Assembly: GCA_900491605.1 (NCBI GenBank)
Contig: UESW01004009.1
Coordinates: 1,284,033 to 1,348,032 of the forward strand
Length of the DNA: 64,000 nt
Source: Calamus simplicifolius
Lineage: Eukaryota; Streptophyta; Magnoliopsida; Arecales; Arecaceae
Reading direction: 5' to 3'
Part shown: piece by piece, positions 47,201 through 59,197 of the stretch
Layout: every line of letters starts with the position of its first letter
Position numbering within the stretch: position 1 is the first letter of the stretch
The notes under the pieces: generated by a model
What the model saw: the letters and a program-made list of their open reading frames with translations, nothing else
What the model was told of the DNA's origin: nothing
Databases searched by the model: none
Translations under genes and position numbers: made by a program

Positions 47201-49276
47201 TTCAAGAATTATTCACACTGAACAATTGGAGAAACGTCTTCTAAAGTTTGAACATCAAATACTTGTCATACTTGCTGCACTAACTTGTCCCAACGAATCT
47301 CCTACAGCCCAAGCTAGAGGAATTTGTCAAAGAAGCAGCTCAACCAACGTAAACTTTTATTCCTCCCCTAAAAAGCTAAAACTTTTTTTTTTTTATTTTT
47401 TTCCTACCAGATTACAGGAAAGAGTGGAGGCACTCATGAATCCATCCAATCAACAAGGTCCATGTGCTACCAGGCAACATGGATCTTTTTTAAAAAAAGC
47501 TCGAATTTTAGATGTTGATGCGCCTAAAAATTATTATAGAGAGTCTATCACGTACCTTTCCCTCATGGATTTGTCGCCTACAATAGAAGAAAAACTAATC
47601 CTCGATAGATCCATGGTGGATAAGTTATTCCTCTGTGCCAACCGGTCTGAGCAAAGCTCGTTTGTCAGATAGCAAAGATTTTAGGGGTCATTTGCTTGAT
47701 GATTTTCTTTTAGATCTGATAAGAGTCATCGGATCCAATATATATCACCGTAATTTTTTGCCATATGCCGACAGTCTCATCCTTTTGAAAGTACACTGCA
47801 AATTTCGGTGTACATCGATCCCAACCTTTGGTCGGATTAAAATTATCCCTTCTGAATCTGATCTCTGTCAAAATGGGTATACCAAACGAAATAATACCAC
47901 ACTCACCAAACACATAGACAGGTTCTCAGCTCAAATTTTTATTTTTTTATTTTTTATTTTAAAAAAAAGGAGTTAATTAAACAATATAGTATCAATTACT
48001 TTTATTATACCAAGGATCTTAAGATTCACAACTTGAATCGATTATAAAATGAGCCTAGAACTACCTTGGAGCTCAGCTTGTTCCCACCTCCTATCACTGT
48101 CCACCAAACTTAATTCCACCGACTACACCAAGGTCATCCAGGCGTCATGTCACCATCTTCTTGGATTGGCCATGCCTGAGCTTTCAAACAGTGCATATAT
48201 AGCTGGTTACCTTCCCTCCCTCTCGTATGGTTTATTATTCCATGGTTAGAATACGAGGCCTTGGGCCAATTAAAAAATTTTGTAACGCAAAAAAAAAAAA
48301 AAAAAAAAAAAAGAATACAGATGTCGCACATCCCGGACTCTGGGCTGCAGGTGTGAGGCATCCATCGAACTTACGTTCCCTAAGAACGAACGAGAGCACT
48401 GCTTTGTTTTTGTTCTCAGAACCATGGGACCCATGTCAATAATTTTCCAAAAGCTGGCTTCTTTTTCTTTGTTCCAGCCTGCGGGCGTTTTCCAGAGCAC
48501 TCACGGACCTTTATTTGGGCTTAAATCATTGGATCACTGATTCAACCGATTAATTTTTTTAATATAAAAATATATTTATATTAATAATAATTAATTTTTA
48601 AGAAAAAAAAATTAAAATTAACGTGATAATAAAACCTATAATCCTATTCAATTCGAGCTGGGTTGATCGGTTGATCGAATTATTTTAAAAATAAATTTAT
48701 GTCAGAGAACCGAACCAACTTAACCTCTGGTTTCTGTTTAACTGGTCCAACCAATAATCAGTTGGATCGAAATCTAACAACTATGCTTCCAAATCCAACC
48801 CACCTCCGACCAAACTACATATAGTATTTCATTCTAAAAATAAATTTAAAAAATATATAATTAGTTTCGTTAATTTATGATTTCCATGCCATTATTATTA
48901 TTATTTTGCATCATCCAATCAAAATATTTTTAAACAAGAAAAATTATTAAACTGGTTTCAGACATCTCCTACAAATTACCGCATCTTCGTATTTCTCTCA
49001 ATAAATAAATATAAAAGTAGGAAGTAATAAATGAGAGAGAGAGAGATAAGAAGAGGGAAGCAAAGCATGTAACCTGAGGCGGAAGGGGGACTGGTTGGCG
49101 TGGGAGTAGGCGAGGTGGCCGGCGGAGCCGATCGTGATCGAGACGGCGGGGACGGAGCCCCCGACGAATCGGTCGACGAGCACCGACGCCCGCGTCTTCG
49201 GCGACGGCGTCCTGCTCCCGGCCGCCACCAGCTCCGCCGGCGCCTCCACCACCTCGCCGCTGAACACACCCAACAT
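44287..49276 (-). CDS. TSJT1/aluminium-induced-like protein with YGL and LRDR motifs (Wali7/DUF3700)
   Basis: Five minus-strand exons: 49276-49074, 46730-46490, 46410-46290, 45298-45189 and 44322-44287 (stop TAA). All junctions are GT-AG with consistent phases (203+241+121+110+36 = 711 nt, 236 residues). The product starts MLGVFSGEVVEAPAEL. It continues DDVFCLFEGVLENLGRL, with the signature HYGLSKSANEAVLVIEAYKA, ALRDR and YPASFMLAHLSGSFSFVLFD. Next are KVPLFWGITADGCVAFADNL, KSLAPFPQGCFYSN and GGLKSFENP. The fold is related to class II glutamine amidotransferases, but the biochemical role of the family is unsettled. Plant members respond to aluminium, auxin, dormancy or stress. Length matches the family. 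Intron 1 is 2.3 kb; intron 4 holds a 48-bp-arm hairpin. Confidence 0.95.
44747..44860. repeat. near-perfect inverted repeat (48-bp arms, 18-nt loop) in the TSJT1-like intron 4
   Basis: Arm 1 (44747-44794) starts GGAGGATCAGAATTTGACAA. Arm 2 (44813-44860), read as reverse complement, starts GGAGAATCAGAATTTGACAA. About 44 of 48 positions pair. Could be a foldback MITE or a small-RNA hairpin. No clear TSD. Confidence 0.75.
47047..47265. repeat. diverged ~110-bp tandem duplication in the TSJT1-like intron 1
   Basis: Blocks CTGTCAATTATTTCAT...CAAGAATTATT and CCTTCTAAGATTTGACCATC recur with changes about 110 bp later. The 148-codon plus frame that spans this area (47226-47672) shows no recognisable domain. 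Confidence 0.6.
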
Positions 49277-49380
49277 CTCTACCTCTCTCTCTCTCGCTAG
49301 TCTTTAGGGGGGGCCAAGACGGCGCTCACAAAGGGGAGTTGATACATAGGATGGAGAACTGGAAGGGAGAAAGGGCCATG

Positions 49381-49390
49381 GTTTATATAA
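49381..49390 (-). promoter_or_regulatory. TATA box of the TSJT1-like gene
   Basis: The minus strand reads TATATAAAC about 105 bp upstream of the ATG, with a (GA)n tract (49449-49472) further upstream and a second GA-rich stretch in the leader (49281-49296). Placement fits a TATA-type plant promoter. Confidence 0.65.
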
Positions 49391-49472
49391 TCGGAGCTTG
49401 GGTGGTATGTGGGCCCTCTCCTCTTAATTTTTCTCCCATTTTACACTCCTCTCTCTCTCTCTCTCTCTCTCT

Positions 49473-50639
49473 ACCTTATCCCTTTCAATGTAATGCTCCT
49501 CCTCATATAAATAATACATTAATACCAGGGTTGCCGAAAACGATGCCAATTGGCAAAATACTCTGGCCGCATATAAAGTTAATTAAGACCAGTAAACGAA
49601 TTGCAGCAAGGATAGAAATAATGGAGCTGTGGGGCCCCAAAGGCCCCCACTCCTCTAATCTCTATCCATCTCTTTCTCTCTCTGCCTCCTCTTTTCTGCT
49701 ATTTATTTTTCCTTGATGATAACATTTTATAATTTTAAGATAATTTGATAGAAAAAAATATTATTTATGAATAAATGTATATGATAGAGTTTATCTTTGA
49801 CTATCTCATTATCATATCAAATTGTAAAAAGGTAAATTCATAGAATAACTTTTTTTTTACTCTTATTTGAAGGGATAACCAGCTATTTCTTCATTTTCTA
49901 GGAAATAAATTGGGGATATCCCATGGTTAATCATGTATTATCCCTTTAGTTAATTTTATTCCCAGCTATCCTTATAGTTATGGCTTTTGAAAATAAAAGG
50001 GATATCCCCTGGATACTTCTTTTATCCTTTATTTTAAACACTACCTAAAAGTTATCCAAAATGATGACTAAAAAAAAGAAAAAAAACTTTAATTGCAATG
50101 AGGTTAATTAAGAGTGGTGACCCCCATATGCAAAGTAATCACTAGCATTGAGGTTGTATTAATGAAATATAATTGTGGAAATTAATATTTTTCTTTGTAA
50201 TTATAGCTATCTGAATTCTAAAATGATCAATTTATTATATTTCAATCATGATAATAAATTTTATTAGAAGATTGATATAAAATTTTCATTAAGATATATT
50301 TAAATGATGAAGGTCCCATATTTAAATTAGAAATGAAAATTTTGAAATCTTTGAACACTACGTACTATTTAATTTTAGAAAAATTTTAATTTTGCACACG
50401 GTTTAATTTAAATAATTACTTTTTAGTCTTTAGTTCAGACTTATTATGCTGTGCTATATATTACACATCTTTTATGACCTCGTAAATAAAAAAAGATAAA
50501 TTTATAATTTAAATTAATTTAAAAATTATAATTTAATATAAAAATCAATTTATTTTTTAATAATTCTTTAGTAGTATTTAATATTAAAATGAATTAAATA
50601 TATTTTTAAAACGAAATTTTCGTTCATATCCTTTAGATT
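49473..50639. other. intergenic AT-rich DNA, nothing recognised
   Basis: No open frame or repeat structure could be supported. Confidence 0.5.
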
Positions 50640-50800
50640 TTTTTTGGTACAATCGGACGGTCATAAGTGACCGTCCATAAAATCAAAAGAAAGATACATT
50701 AATAGAGAGGATGGAATATCAAGTCTTCATAAACTCATATCCAATAAGTGGAATGCCAAGCAACGTAGAAGATAATTTAGTCAGCCACACTGTTTATTTT
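50640..50800 (-). mobile_element. L1-type LINE 3' fragment
   Basis: The minus-strand end reads GTGGCTGACTAAATT (VAD then stop) followed by WHSTYWI-like sequence. The 3' UTR ends GATTGTACC with an A-run (T-run 50639-50647 on plus). This matches the ends of the L1 copies at 22337 and 53157. Confidence 0.6.
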
Positions 50801-53156
50801 TTGATAAACATATCGAACAATAGTGATCGTCAAGTTCTGCAATAGCAGCCAAATGTTTCGAAGAAGAGAATGTACGTTATCACGATCCGTCTTATTCAAT
50901 TTCTTTCAAGAGCCATGTTCCTTAGATACTTTAGTCTAGTTAATAAAACAAAAATATAATATAACTTATATTTATGTATTATTAAAAAGATTATTATTAT
51001 TATTTTTTTATAGAAGAGTCCGCAAGAGAAAGGTGAAGGTATTAATTAAAAGTTGGTGGTCCAAGCGGCCCTGGCTCTTTCTTTTAGCGGCTTTTCTGAA
51101 GCCCTTAATCCAACCTTCCAGCTTCCATAATTACGTGTGAGCCTGTGCCATCCACAAGCGTGTAAAAACTCTTTTACCGCTTCTGGCATCTACGTGGAAC
51201 AATAATGCAAGATTTTTTTTTTTCTTTTTTTTCACATTGAAGTTGTCACCATGTTATCTTAAAAATAAATGACTTTCTGCTGAGAGCGCATTGATAGCGT
51301 GTGGTGTCCATGTCTATATATATATATACATGTATGTATACATATGTAAAATTGAAAAAATCCTTTAATAGTAACTTAAAAGAGGATTGAAAAACTTAAT
51401 AATAATTAGTAGGACCATCTTACTAAGATTGATTACTAACACTGTGGCATTTAAGGGTAGCATAGTAAAGATTAGAAAACATTTTTGTCAATCCATATGA
51501 TTGTCTTACTAAGATTGAATATTGACTCCTTTCTATGTAGTTTTTGAGTACTAACATAATTCACTATGATCTTTCAAAGCAGCACATATGATTCCAAGGG
51601 AAATTGAAATTTTTTCCTAGTTTACATACTATCTCACCATAGTTGAAATTTTGCATTTTCCCATGTCCATTACGTGTTCTATCAATTTTTGATCGCTGGC
51701 GAAATCTACGGTGATCTTTGAAATGATGTACATGATTATCATGAGTACTAAAAAACTTTATTCTCAGTTCATGTGATGGTCTTGCTAAATTGTATGTCGC
51801 CTTTTTGCCATGTATTTTTTTTTTTAGTTTTTTATCATCAACTTAATTTATATCTATTATGATCTTTGAGAGTAGTGTAGAAAATCAAGAAAAATCCTTC
51901 TCAAGGTCCATGATGAACTTATTAATATTGATGTTGATTTTTTTTTTTTCTCGCCTACCATATTCTATTAATTAATTTCTAGTCTGCCATGATCTTTGGA
52001 AGTAGTTCATAGAGTTATGAGAAGGTTGAAAAACCTCCTTTTCAATCCACATGCGCATCACGTTGGCATTGATTGTTATATGCATTGCAGCTCAAATCTT
52101 TATAGGTTTATGTATTGGTGGAGAGTTAGTTGTTAGCATTTCTTCCATTCACTCATTCGAATTGATTAAATTTAAATAAGTGGAAGCCTAATCGATAATA
52201 AATCCTTTTGGGATCCTTGTATGATTAAGACCCCCTTAAACTAATATGCTACTCCTTTTCAACCAACCAACTATTCATGTGGTACTGAGCTATTGTAACC
52301 GAACAAAGACTTCTTCAAGATTTATAAAAAAAATTCTCGTTTCTTTTGCAGGCTAGTAGGAGTCTTAACCATTTTCTAAGTATTATATTTTAGATCTTGC
52401 TTTCTTTTCTACTTCCATGGGTTCCATGATCTCTCTTCCCTCTAATTAGATGTACTCAATTAAAAGAAGTAGATAATTAAGCATGTAGGTTTCCAGCTTC
52501 ATTTACTGTCAATTTCAACGTCCTTGGATAATTAGGCTTTGGAGAAATAGCATGGAGCTAATTAATAAAATGTGCTTATTTGTATATATCTATGAAGCCA
52601 TCTAGTAGCTCTCTAGACATCGTAGTCAATGGACACCCGATGAAAACCTAATTGTAGCTATAATCTCTATATAGTCCACTCCCACAGCGTATTTCATTTT
52701 CTTAACAATACGAAGGCCTTCACCCCATATATGATTGTTTCTTGTTGACTAGTCTTCTCTATCATTAGAAAGAGCTTTCATCATCTCGATTCTTTCTTCT
52801 ATTTCTTTTCTCTTAGGGCATTAGCATATGTTTCGGTTTGTGACCATGGCAAGAAGTCATAATAGAATAACCAATCATGAGTTTTCTTCTCTCTTACTCT
52901 ACTAGGTTGCAAATTTTAAGCGTGCTACCAAACTGTTTATTTGTATGCAGAAATAGATTCATTACACAAAGCATCTTTATGTCCACATCATTGTTAAGCT
53001 TGTGAATGAAAAGACATGGGATGCTTTATTTCATGATGTGACTAATAATTTCTGGTTTAGAATTTAAAACTAATCAAAAACATTATAGTGAAATTGATAT
53101 TGGTTATTTACTTGTTCTAATTATTATAAAGAGCTAAAAGAATTCATATGAAATGA
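50801..53156. other. intergenic AT-rich DNA, nothing recognised
   Basis: No supported gene. Contains a degenerate repeated theme (CATGATCTTTGA(G/A)AGTAGT with changes, about 51560-52020) that may be an old tandem repeat. Confidence 0.45.
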
Positions 53157-53700
53157 TTTTTTTTTTTTTTTTACTAATGGGCAATCATACAATTCTGGCA
53201 CGAGAACAGCCCAAAAGAACAAAAAAAAAAAAAAAGATATATATGAAGAGAGGATGGAATCTATCTTCATGAGACCAAGTTCAATCAATGAAGTGCTGGA
53301 CTACATAAGAAGCAACCCAGTCGGCTACACAGTTTGCTTCCCAATAAATATGGCGGCTAAAATAATCGTCGGATCCTGTAAAAGCTATCAAATAAAGCTA
53401 TCAAATATCACAAAAAATCAGATGGGCATCGTCGCAGTCCGCTCCATCCCGAATTCAACCAATGACGATAGAAGAGTCACCCTCAATAAGGATTCTCTGA
53501 ACCTGCAGCTATCGGGTCACTCTGATGATGCCAACTCATGCTACTTTGAGCTCAGCTTTCGGGACAGAAGAATTATAGATGGAGATTCTACCAGCCGCCA
53601 CAAGTCTTCCATCGTTGGTCCGAATAATGTACCCTGCTTCATCAGCTATACCGCATATGCTGCCATCAAAGTTTACCTTAACAAACCCTGAAAGGCTTCC
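53157..53700 (-). mobile_element. L1-type LINE fragment with RNase H-like domain
   Basis: The minus strand reads GFVKVNFDGSICGIADEAGY, IIRTNDGRLVAAGRISI, SSVPKAELKVA, VQRILIEGDSSIVIG, and later YWEANCVADWVASYVV. This is the plant L1 RNase H (RVT_3) domain with the D, E and D positions visible. Two or more stops interrupt it. The poly-A tail corresponds to the T-run at 53157-53172. The 145-codon plus-strand open frame over this region is only its antisense shadow. The upstream limit may reach about 53860. Confidence 0.8.
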
Positions 53701-53869
53701 AAAAAATAGAAATCACCTAATGATACTTCTTAATGCCCACCAAAAGTAACTCAAATCCATCCTCTCTTGTTTCTGGTTGAATAAGAAAGATCAACTACTC
53801 TATTAATAGCCCTCCATGCATTGCATAAAGATTTATAGTCAAGTTAGGTTGCATTATATATGTTTTGCG

Positions 53870-55300
53870 TCATTCAATCATTGCATTTACATTATTATAT
53901 AAATTTTAAATTATTATATATAAATTACAAAAATAATATATTAAAATATAATTAGATTTTTTTTTCTTTGCTAACTTTTTTTTTAATTTTTTCATGATTA
54001 TCTAACTGTAGCAAATATTGTGATTAATTGTTTTTGTGTATATATTGTTGGCATTGATATTTTTTTTCTTTATTTATTTGCAACATGATTTTAAATTTTT
54101 ATTTATTTATTTATTCACACAATGTAATGGTTAGAGAATTATAGAAACAATCTTTGGATAAAATTTTATAAAAAAGTAACAAGGTTTTTTTTACCTTTCT
54201 TTTGTTGGAAGCCAAGCTCCTAACATTCTATTTGTTTATTGGTAAGATTATATTTCATAAAGAAAAATTATTTGTTTAAAATCATGTTTTTAATTTTGTT
54301 AACTTATTTACGTATAGGCAATATTACATACACAACTTAGAAAATAGAAGGCATTTTTGAGATAAAAATAACAAATAAAATATAGAAGAAAATTTCTTAA
54401 ATTTTGAAACTTATATAAATGTGTGTACACGCAAGTCATGACTCACTTTTTGCAAACATTGGTTCTTAGAATTAATCGCCTAGCAGTAGTTATCATAGGG
54501 TGCGACTAAATGCATCATAGCATGGAAAGTAGCTAGTTTATCATTGAGTCATATTTCTGTGAAGACATAATTGGTCAACCAATGTGATAATTAATATTAT
54601 CACTGCTTTACTTTTCTTTTACAATCTCTTTCCAGAAGCATATCCATAGACTAAGAATTTGACTTTTTGGAACCGAATAGTTTTGATTCACCACCTAATT
54701 ATTTGAAGGCACCCCTGAAGTTATAGCAATTTTCAACAATTTTGTTTAGAAAACTACCTGGCAACTTAATTTTAACTTGAACTCTTCGTTTACTACTGTT
54801 GTAAAATTTGACATCGATCATCTACAGTAATTTTTTGAAAATCGAACCCAGCAAATGAACTTGCTTAGCATTTGAGCCGTGGATCAATTGATTCAACCGA
54901 ATAAATTAATTTAATTGAATCAAATAATAAAATTCAATATATTAATTTAAATAAAAAAAATTACTTTTATTTATTAAAAATTAAAAGTCTAAACATTGAA
55001 ATTAGATCGATTTTTTAAAATCCAACTGATTCAATATTTTTTTTAAATTTTTATTAAATTATATAAAAATTAATTTTAATAATAAAACTGAATCAAATTG
55101 ATGATCAAATTTTTTTTTTTTTTTGGATTCGATCGAACTTTTAAAACCATGATCTGCAGTAAAATTTGAAAGATGATCAGTCCAAACAGCCTGCAAAACG
55201 ATGGGCAGAAAACCATGCAGTTGAGAGAAGGAGCCGAGTCAAAGCTACCAATCTTCGCAATTAGAAAAATAATATCTCGAGAGTGCAATTTTTTTTAAAA
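53870..55300. other. AT-rich intergenic DNA with possible MITE remnant
   Basis: The segment 54870-55160 has GATTCAACCGA- and ATTCGATCGAAC-like motifs near its ends, resembling degenerate non-autonomous DNA elements. No TSD could be fixed. Nothing else recognised. Confidence 0.35.
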
Positions 55301-55973
55301 AAAATTAAAAAAGCCTAGTTGAAGAGTTCTGACCCACCCACTTGACTAAATAATTCTTTCCTTTTACTTTCAGAGCATCAAATCTATCAACCATCGCACC
55401 GCTCTCATTGGATGCATCGAATTTAATAGTTGGCAAGGAATCCTCCAAAGAAACTTGCAACGATAGAACAACATGGATTCCCTGCTCCACCATGGCAAAT
55501 TAATTAAGAGATGCTCTTTGCCCTGCCATTACATCCATCATCATGGAACCCTTGGATATCTGCCACCTAACATCCCAAAAAAATAATTCAATACTTGTTT
55601 GGCTAAAATATACTTCTGACTCTCAAACTCTCTCAAAATTTTATTTTAATATTTAAATTTTTAACTATTACAATTTAATCCTTATATTTTTAGATCTTAT
55701 TTAGATTGATTTTTATTTTGATATCTTTAAATAATTATTGATCGATAATTGGAACTCGCAACTAATCTAAATGGTCCAAAAAAAAATATTGCAATTTTCT
55801 CATTTCATTGTATATAATCAACTAATATTAATAAAATAATTAACATCTACCTAATATGAATGCATGAATTGGATGTTTTAATTAGTTTTATCAAAATGCA
55901 ATATTCTCGATATAGTTGAAAAACTTAAAAATCAAAACAAATTTTGGAGATCAAAATTTTGTTTCAATCCATG

Positions 55974-56478
55974 ATTTTTTTTAGTACAGACGGGTGATTA
56001 TACCACTCTATGATGGATCAGACCCGATATATTAGAGTACAATAACTGAAAAATGATCGAAGGGCAAGGGTTATCCTATTTCCAACTTCAGATACCAGAA
56101 TGAGAGGCCATCCTGGTAGCAATCCAGTCAGCTACCGGTAGACATGACGAATCTAGATGTTAGGAGCTTCCAAAACCATAGAGCGAATGTCGCATAATAA
56201 AGGGATAGTACGCAAGTGAAGCTAGGCTCCTGCCGGATCTAGCGAATAACAGTAATAGAATCACCTTCAATGATAAGACTACGGGCGCCCAGGATTCGAA
56301 CAACATAGGAGATACCCACCCATGCCGTATACAGTTTGGCTAGAGGCATCGAGGAATCAAGTAAACCAAACCCCCCGCCACCAGCATCATACCATTCGCA
56401 TCACGAATAACAAAAGTCGATTCAGCAAATCTGTCACGGACACTCCCATCAAAGTTTATTTTGACAAACCCTAGAAGA
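55974..56478 (-). mobile_element. L1-type LINE fragment (505 bp) with RNase H-like domain and TSD
   Basis: The minus strand reads GFVKINFDGSVRDRFAEST, VIRDANGMMLVAGG, then frameshifted LIIEGDSITVIR-like and VADWIATRMASHSG. The 3' end is CTGTACT plus an A-run. A 10-bp direct repeat, TCAATCCATG, flanks it (55964-55973 and 56479-56488), consistent with target-primed insertion. Confidence 0.8.
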
Positions 56479-56646
56479 TCAATCCATGGTTTGAGATGTT
56501 AATAACTTTTAGTTCATTCAAAATTTATTTTGATTCTTAAATTTTTAGTTTATATAATTTAGTTCATTTTGATACCTAAACTTTTATTTTTTTATTATAT
56601 AAAAAAGTTAAAATTAATAAAATAATAGATATGTTATTTTAAAATG

Positions 56647-56649
<3 letters not shown>

Positions 56650-56681
<32 letters not shown>
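56650..56681. repeat. (TA)n microsatellite, left flank of the long-TIR element
   Basis: Pure TA run. A matching TA run continues at 58860-58884 on the other side of the element. Confidence 0.9.
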
Positions 56682-56685
<4 letters not shown>

Positions 56686-57315
56686 CCACGGAAATCCGTT
56701 CTTCGACTCGGGTGCACTTTCGGCTCCGGATCCGAACTTCGATCTCGACGTCCGGGGTGAACCTGCAAGACAGTCCGCTCACAAAGGATTTTCTTGGGTT
56801 GTCCTCTACGGGGGACCCTCCGACGCTCAAGTCAGTGAAGATTCATAGCAGACAGATGTGAGGAGAAGACTTTTCACAGAAGAATCTTTCTCCAAGCTCT
56901 CATCGAAGCTCTAATGGAGTGATCGATTCCATAAAGCCAAATGAGTGTACAAGATAATTTTTTGTGCGTACTTGAGATGTTAAAGTGTTGTGGCATTTAT
57001 AGAGGATCACCTGATTCTCTGGGAGCGTCGAGGGGGCCGAAAGTTGTTATGATTTGAAACGGATTGGAATCGAGTTTATTACGAGACTGGTAGGATATGT
57101 ATCTTGTCAGTTAGAGGATCGACGGCTGGGAGAGCTAGTTGATGCCTTGGGATTCCACGATTGTGTAGGCTTTAGGCCATTCCTGGGTATGATTCTCCGT
57201 TTGAAATCTTATTCCATTTCAGTGAATAGGGACTCTCCCGTGCTAGATTCCGCCGAGTATTTTGAATGCCATGGCTGGCCTAGATGAGGAATAGCTTGAT
57301 TTCCCAAAGTGTAAA

Positions 57316-57530
57316 ATGGTTCGGCTCAGACAACCGAGGTATAAGGATAGCTCGAGTTACCACGAATAAGGATAGCTCGGCTCAGATGGCCGAAGTATAA
57401 AGGATAACTCGGGTTATCGAGAAATAAGGATGGCTCGGGTTACCGAGGAATAAGGATGGCTTGGGTCACCGAGGAACAAGGATAGCTCGGCTCAGATGGC
57501 CGAAGTGTAAAGGTGGTCCGGGTTGTCAGG
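57316..57530. repeat. ~27-bp minisatellite inside the long-TIR element
   Basis: Degenerate units around AAGGATAGCTCGGGTTACCG, with alternating CTCAGATGGCCGAAGT inserts. Confidence 0.8.
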
Positions 57531-58154
57531 GTGATCCGACTTCATCAAAGCTGATTTGACCTTGTCGCTAGAATGTCATGCAAGTTGGCCAGCTGGCAAG
57601 CAGGGTGTTTGGATTGGGCATGACCTCATCGCTAATGTGAGCGATCAATAATACAATGACGATTTTGCCCCTTATCACATGCCCTCCACTCCCTAGTCCA
57701 AAGTGTAATTTCGGATATAGGGAGTAGAATTTCAGTATAACCTCATTCAATCAGTATGAGCGGTCAAGGTAATGTTGCCTCTGAGGTAACCCTAGACGAT
57801 CTGGATAGGGTCCATCGCCATTACAGAGTTCCTCTGTATGTAGCCTTTTTCCTCTTTTCTGTGTTATTTCGAGGATATTTAATTCGAAGGAGTATGACAG
57901 ATTGAAGGGATTCTGATCCCAAGATGGGGGCGCCTCTCGGATGCCTCGTTGCTATTTATTGATCCTCCTCGGCGAGGGGGCGCAGCTCTTCGTTTCCTGC
58001 GAGCATCCACTGGGGCGGTGACGCATGGCGAGTTTACGTTGGAATTGATAGCTCGAGCGATCGAAATACCCGCCAAAAGTAGTTTAAATACGGATGGGAG
58101 GATGCCATCGTTGATTGCTTCTCCTGTTGGTCTCTCGAAATTTAGGGTAGTAGG

Positions 58155-58465
58155 ATGGCTTCTGAAAATGAAGGGGGGTCAACTGGGGCGCCAGATAATG
58201 GCGACAATGGTCGCGGGGGGCCCCCTCCGCGAGGGGCTCCCACCGAAGCAGCGCTCCGGTAACTATCGACAGGGAGGACCTGTTGTCAATGCTCGCGAAG
58301 TATGATCGACTCCGAAAGACAGTCGAAGAATACCTGGCTATCTCCACAAAGGAGCACGAGCTCTTTAGTCGGATCAACAGTCAGTTGGAAGGGCAAGTGG
58401 TGACTCTCCAGCAACAAATTGCTATTCTTACTGCCGAGCTAAGTTTGGGCGCGGGGAGAGCTTGA
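58155..58465 (+). pseudogene. small coiled-coil ORF of unknown function, one frameshift
   Basis: The first frame, 58155-58262, reads MASENEGGSTGAPDNGDNG and PPPRGAPTEAALR, then stops. The overlapping frame 58259-58465 continues as VTIDREDLLSMLAKYDRL, then HELFSRINSQLEGQVVTLQQ and QIAILTAELSLGAG. The second part has heptad-like hydrophobic spacing and should form a coiled coil. Joined through a one-base shift near 58260 the product would be roughly 100 residues. The family is not recognised. It may be an element-encoded accessory protein or a captured fragment. Confidence 0.5.
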
Positions 58466-58861
58466 TAGCATCCGGTGGAGACGATAAGCCCCGTTGAGGG
58501 ATCTTGTGTCTTTTTCTTTTCTTTTTGTTTTTCCTTTTATGATGAATGAAAAAGAATTTTTGCAACTTTTGTGTTCGCCGCCATCTTTGAAACGTTTATT
58601 CGCACAAAAAATTAACTTGTACACTCATTTGGCTTTACGGAATCGATCACTCGATTCTTCTGTGAAAAGTTTTCTCCTCACATCTATCTGCTATGAATAT
58701 TCACTGACTTGAGCATTGGAGGGTCCCCCGCAGAGGACAATCCCAAAAAATCCTTTGCGATCGTGGACTGTCTTGCAGGTTCCACTCCGGACGTCGAGAT
58801 CGGAGTTCGGATCCGGAGCCGGAAGTGCATCCAGTCGAAGAACGAATTTCCACGGCAATAA

Positions 58862-58892
<31 letters not shown>

Positions 58893-58923
58893 AAAATATA
58901 TTTTAAAAATATAAGAATTAAAG

Positions 58924-59197
58924 TTTGAGGAGTTGGAGGTATATTTTGGCCTAATTGTTCTTAAATATTCTCAAAATCCACGGTTAATTTGAGATGTTAA
59001 CATGGATGGAGGACGACAGCAAATTTAAGTTAGACAAAGCCTGAGTGAACGTCTCTAAAGTTTGAGGAGTTGGAGGTAGTATATTTTGGCCTGATTGTTC
59101 TTAAATATTCTCAAATCCACAGTTAATTTGAGATGTTAACATGGATGGAGGACGACAGCAAATTTAAGTTAGGCAAAGCCTGAGTGAACGTCTCTAG
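58924..59197. repeat. 137-bp tandem duplication
   Basis: TTTGAGGAGTTGGAGGTA starts at 58924 and 59061. Both units run through GAGATGTTAACATGGATGG to GTGAACGTCTCTA. They differ at only a few positions, so the duplication is recent. Confidence 0.92.

Larger units (their letters stand above)
56683..58858. mobile_element. long-TIR DNA element (2.2 kb), MULE-like, inserted in a TA repeat
   Basis: Left end TTGCCACGGAAATCCGTTCT and right end (reverse complement) TTGCCGTGGAAATTCGTTCT begin an inverted repeat of about 260-290 bp (56683-56970 and 58600-58858). A 40-bp insertion in the left arm is the main difference. Both ends abut TA microsatellite, so any target duplication is hidden within it. The interior holds a GGATAGCTCGG minisatellite and a small broken coiled-coil ORF. 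No transposase was recognised. Confidence 0.7.

Noticed and set aside
47226..47672. 148-codon frame inside the TSJT1-like intron 1
   Set aside because: Low-complexity stretches, overlap with a local duplication and no recognisable domain.
53254..53691. 145-codon plus-strand open frame
   Set aside because: Antisense shadow of the L1 RNase H-like domain, which reads clearly on the minus strand.
55305..55493. 62-codon minus-strand frame with fairly normal composition
   Set aside because: No family recognised and no splice context.
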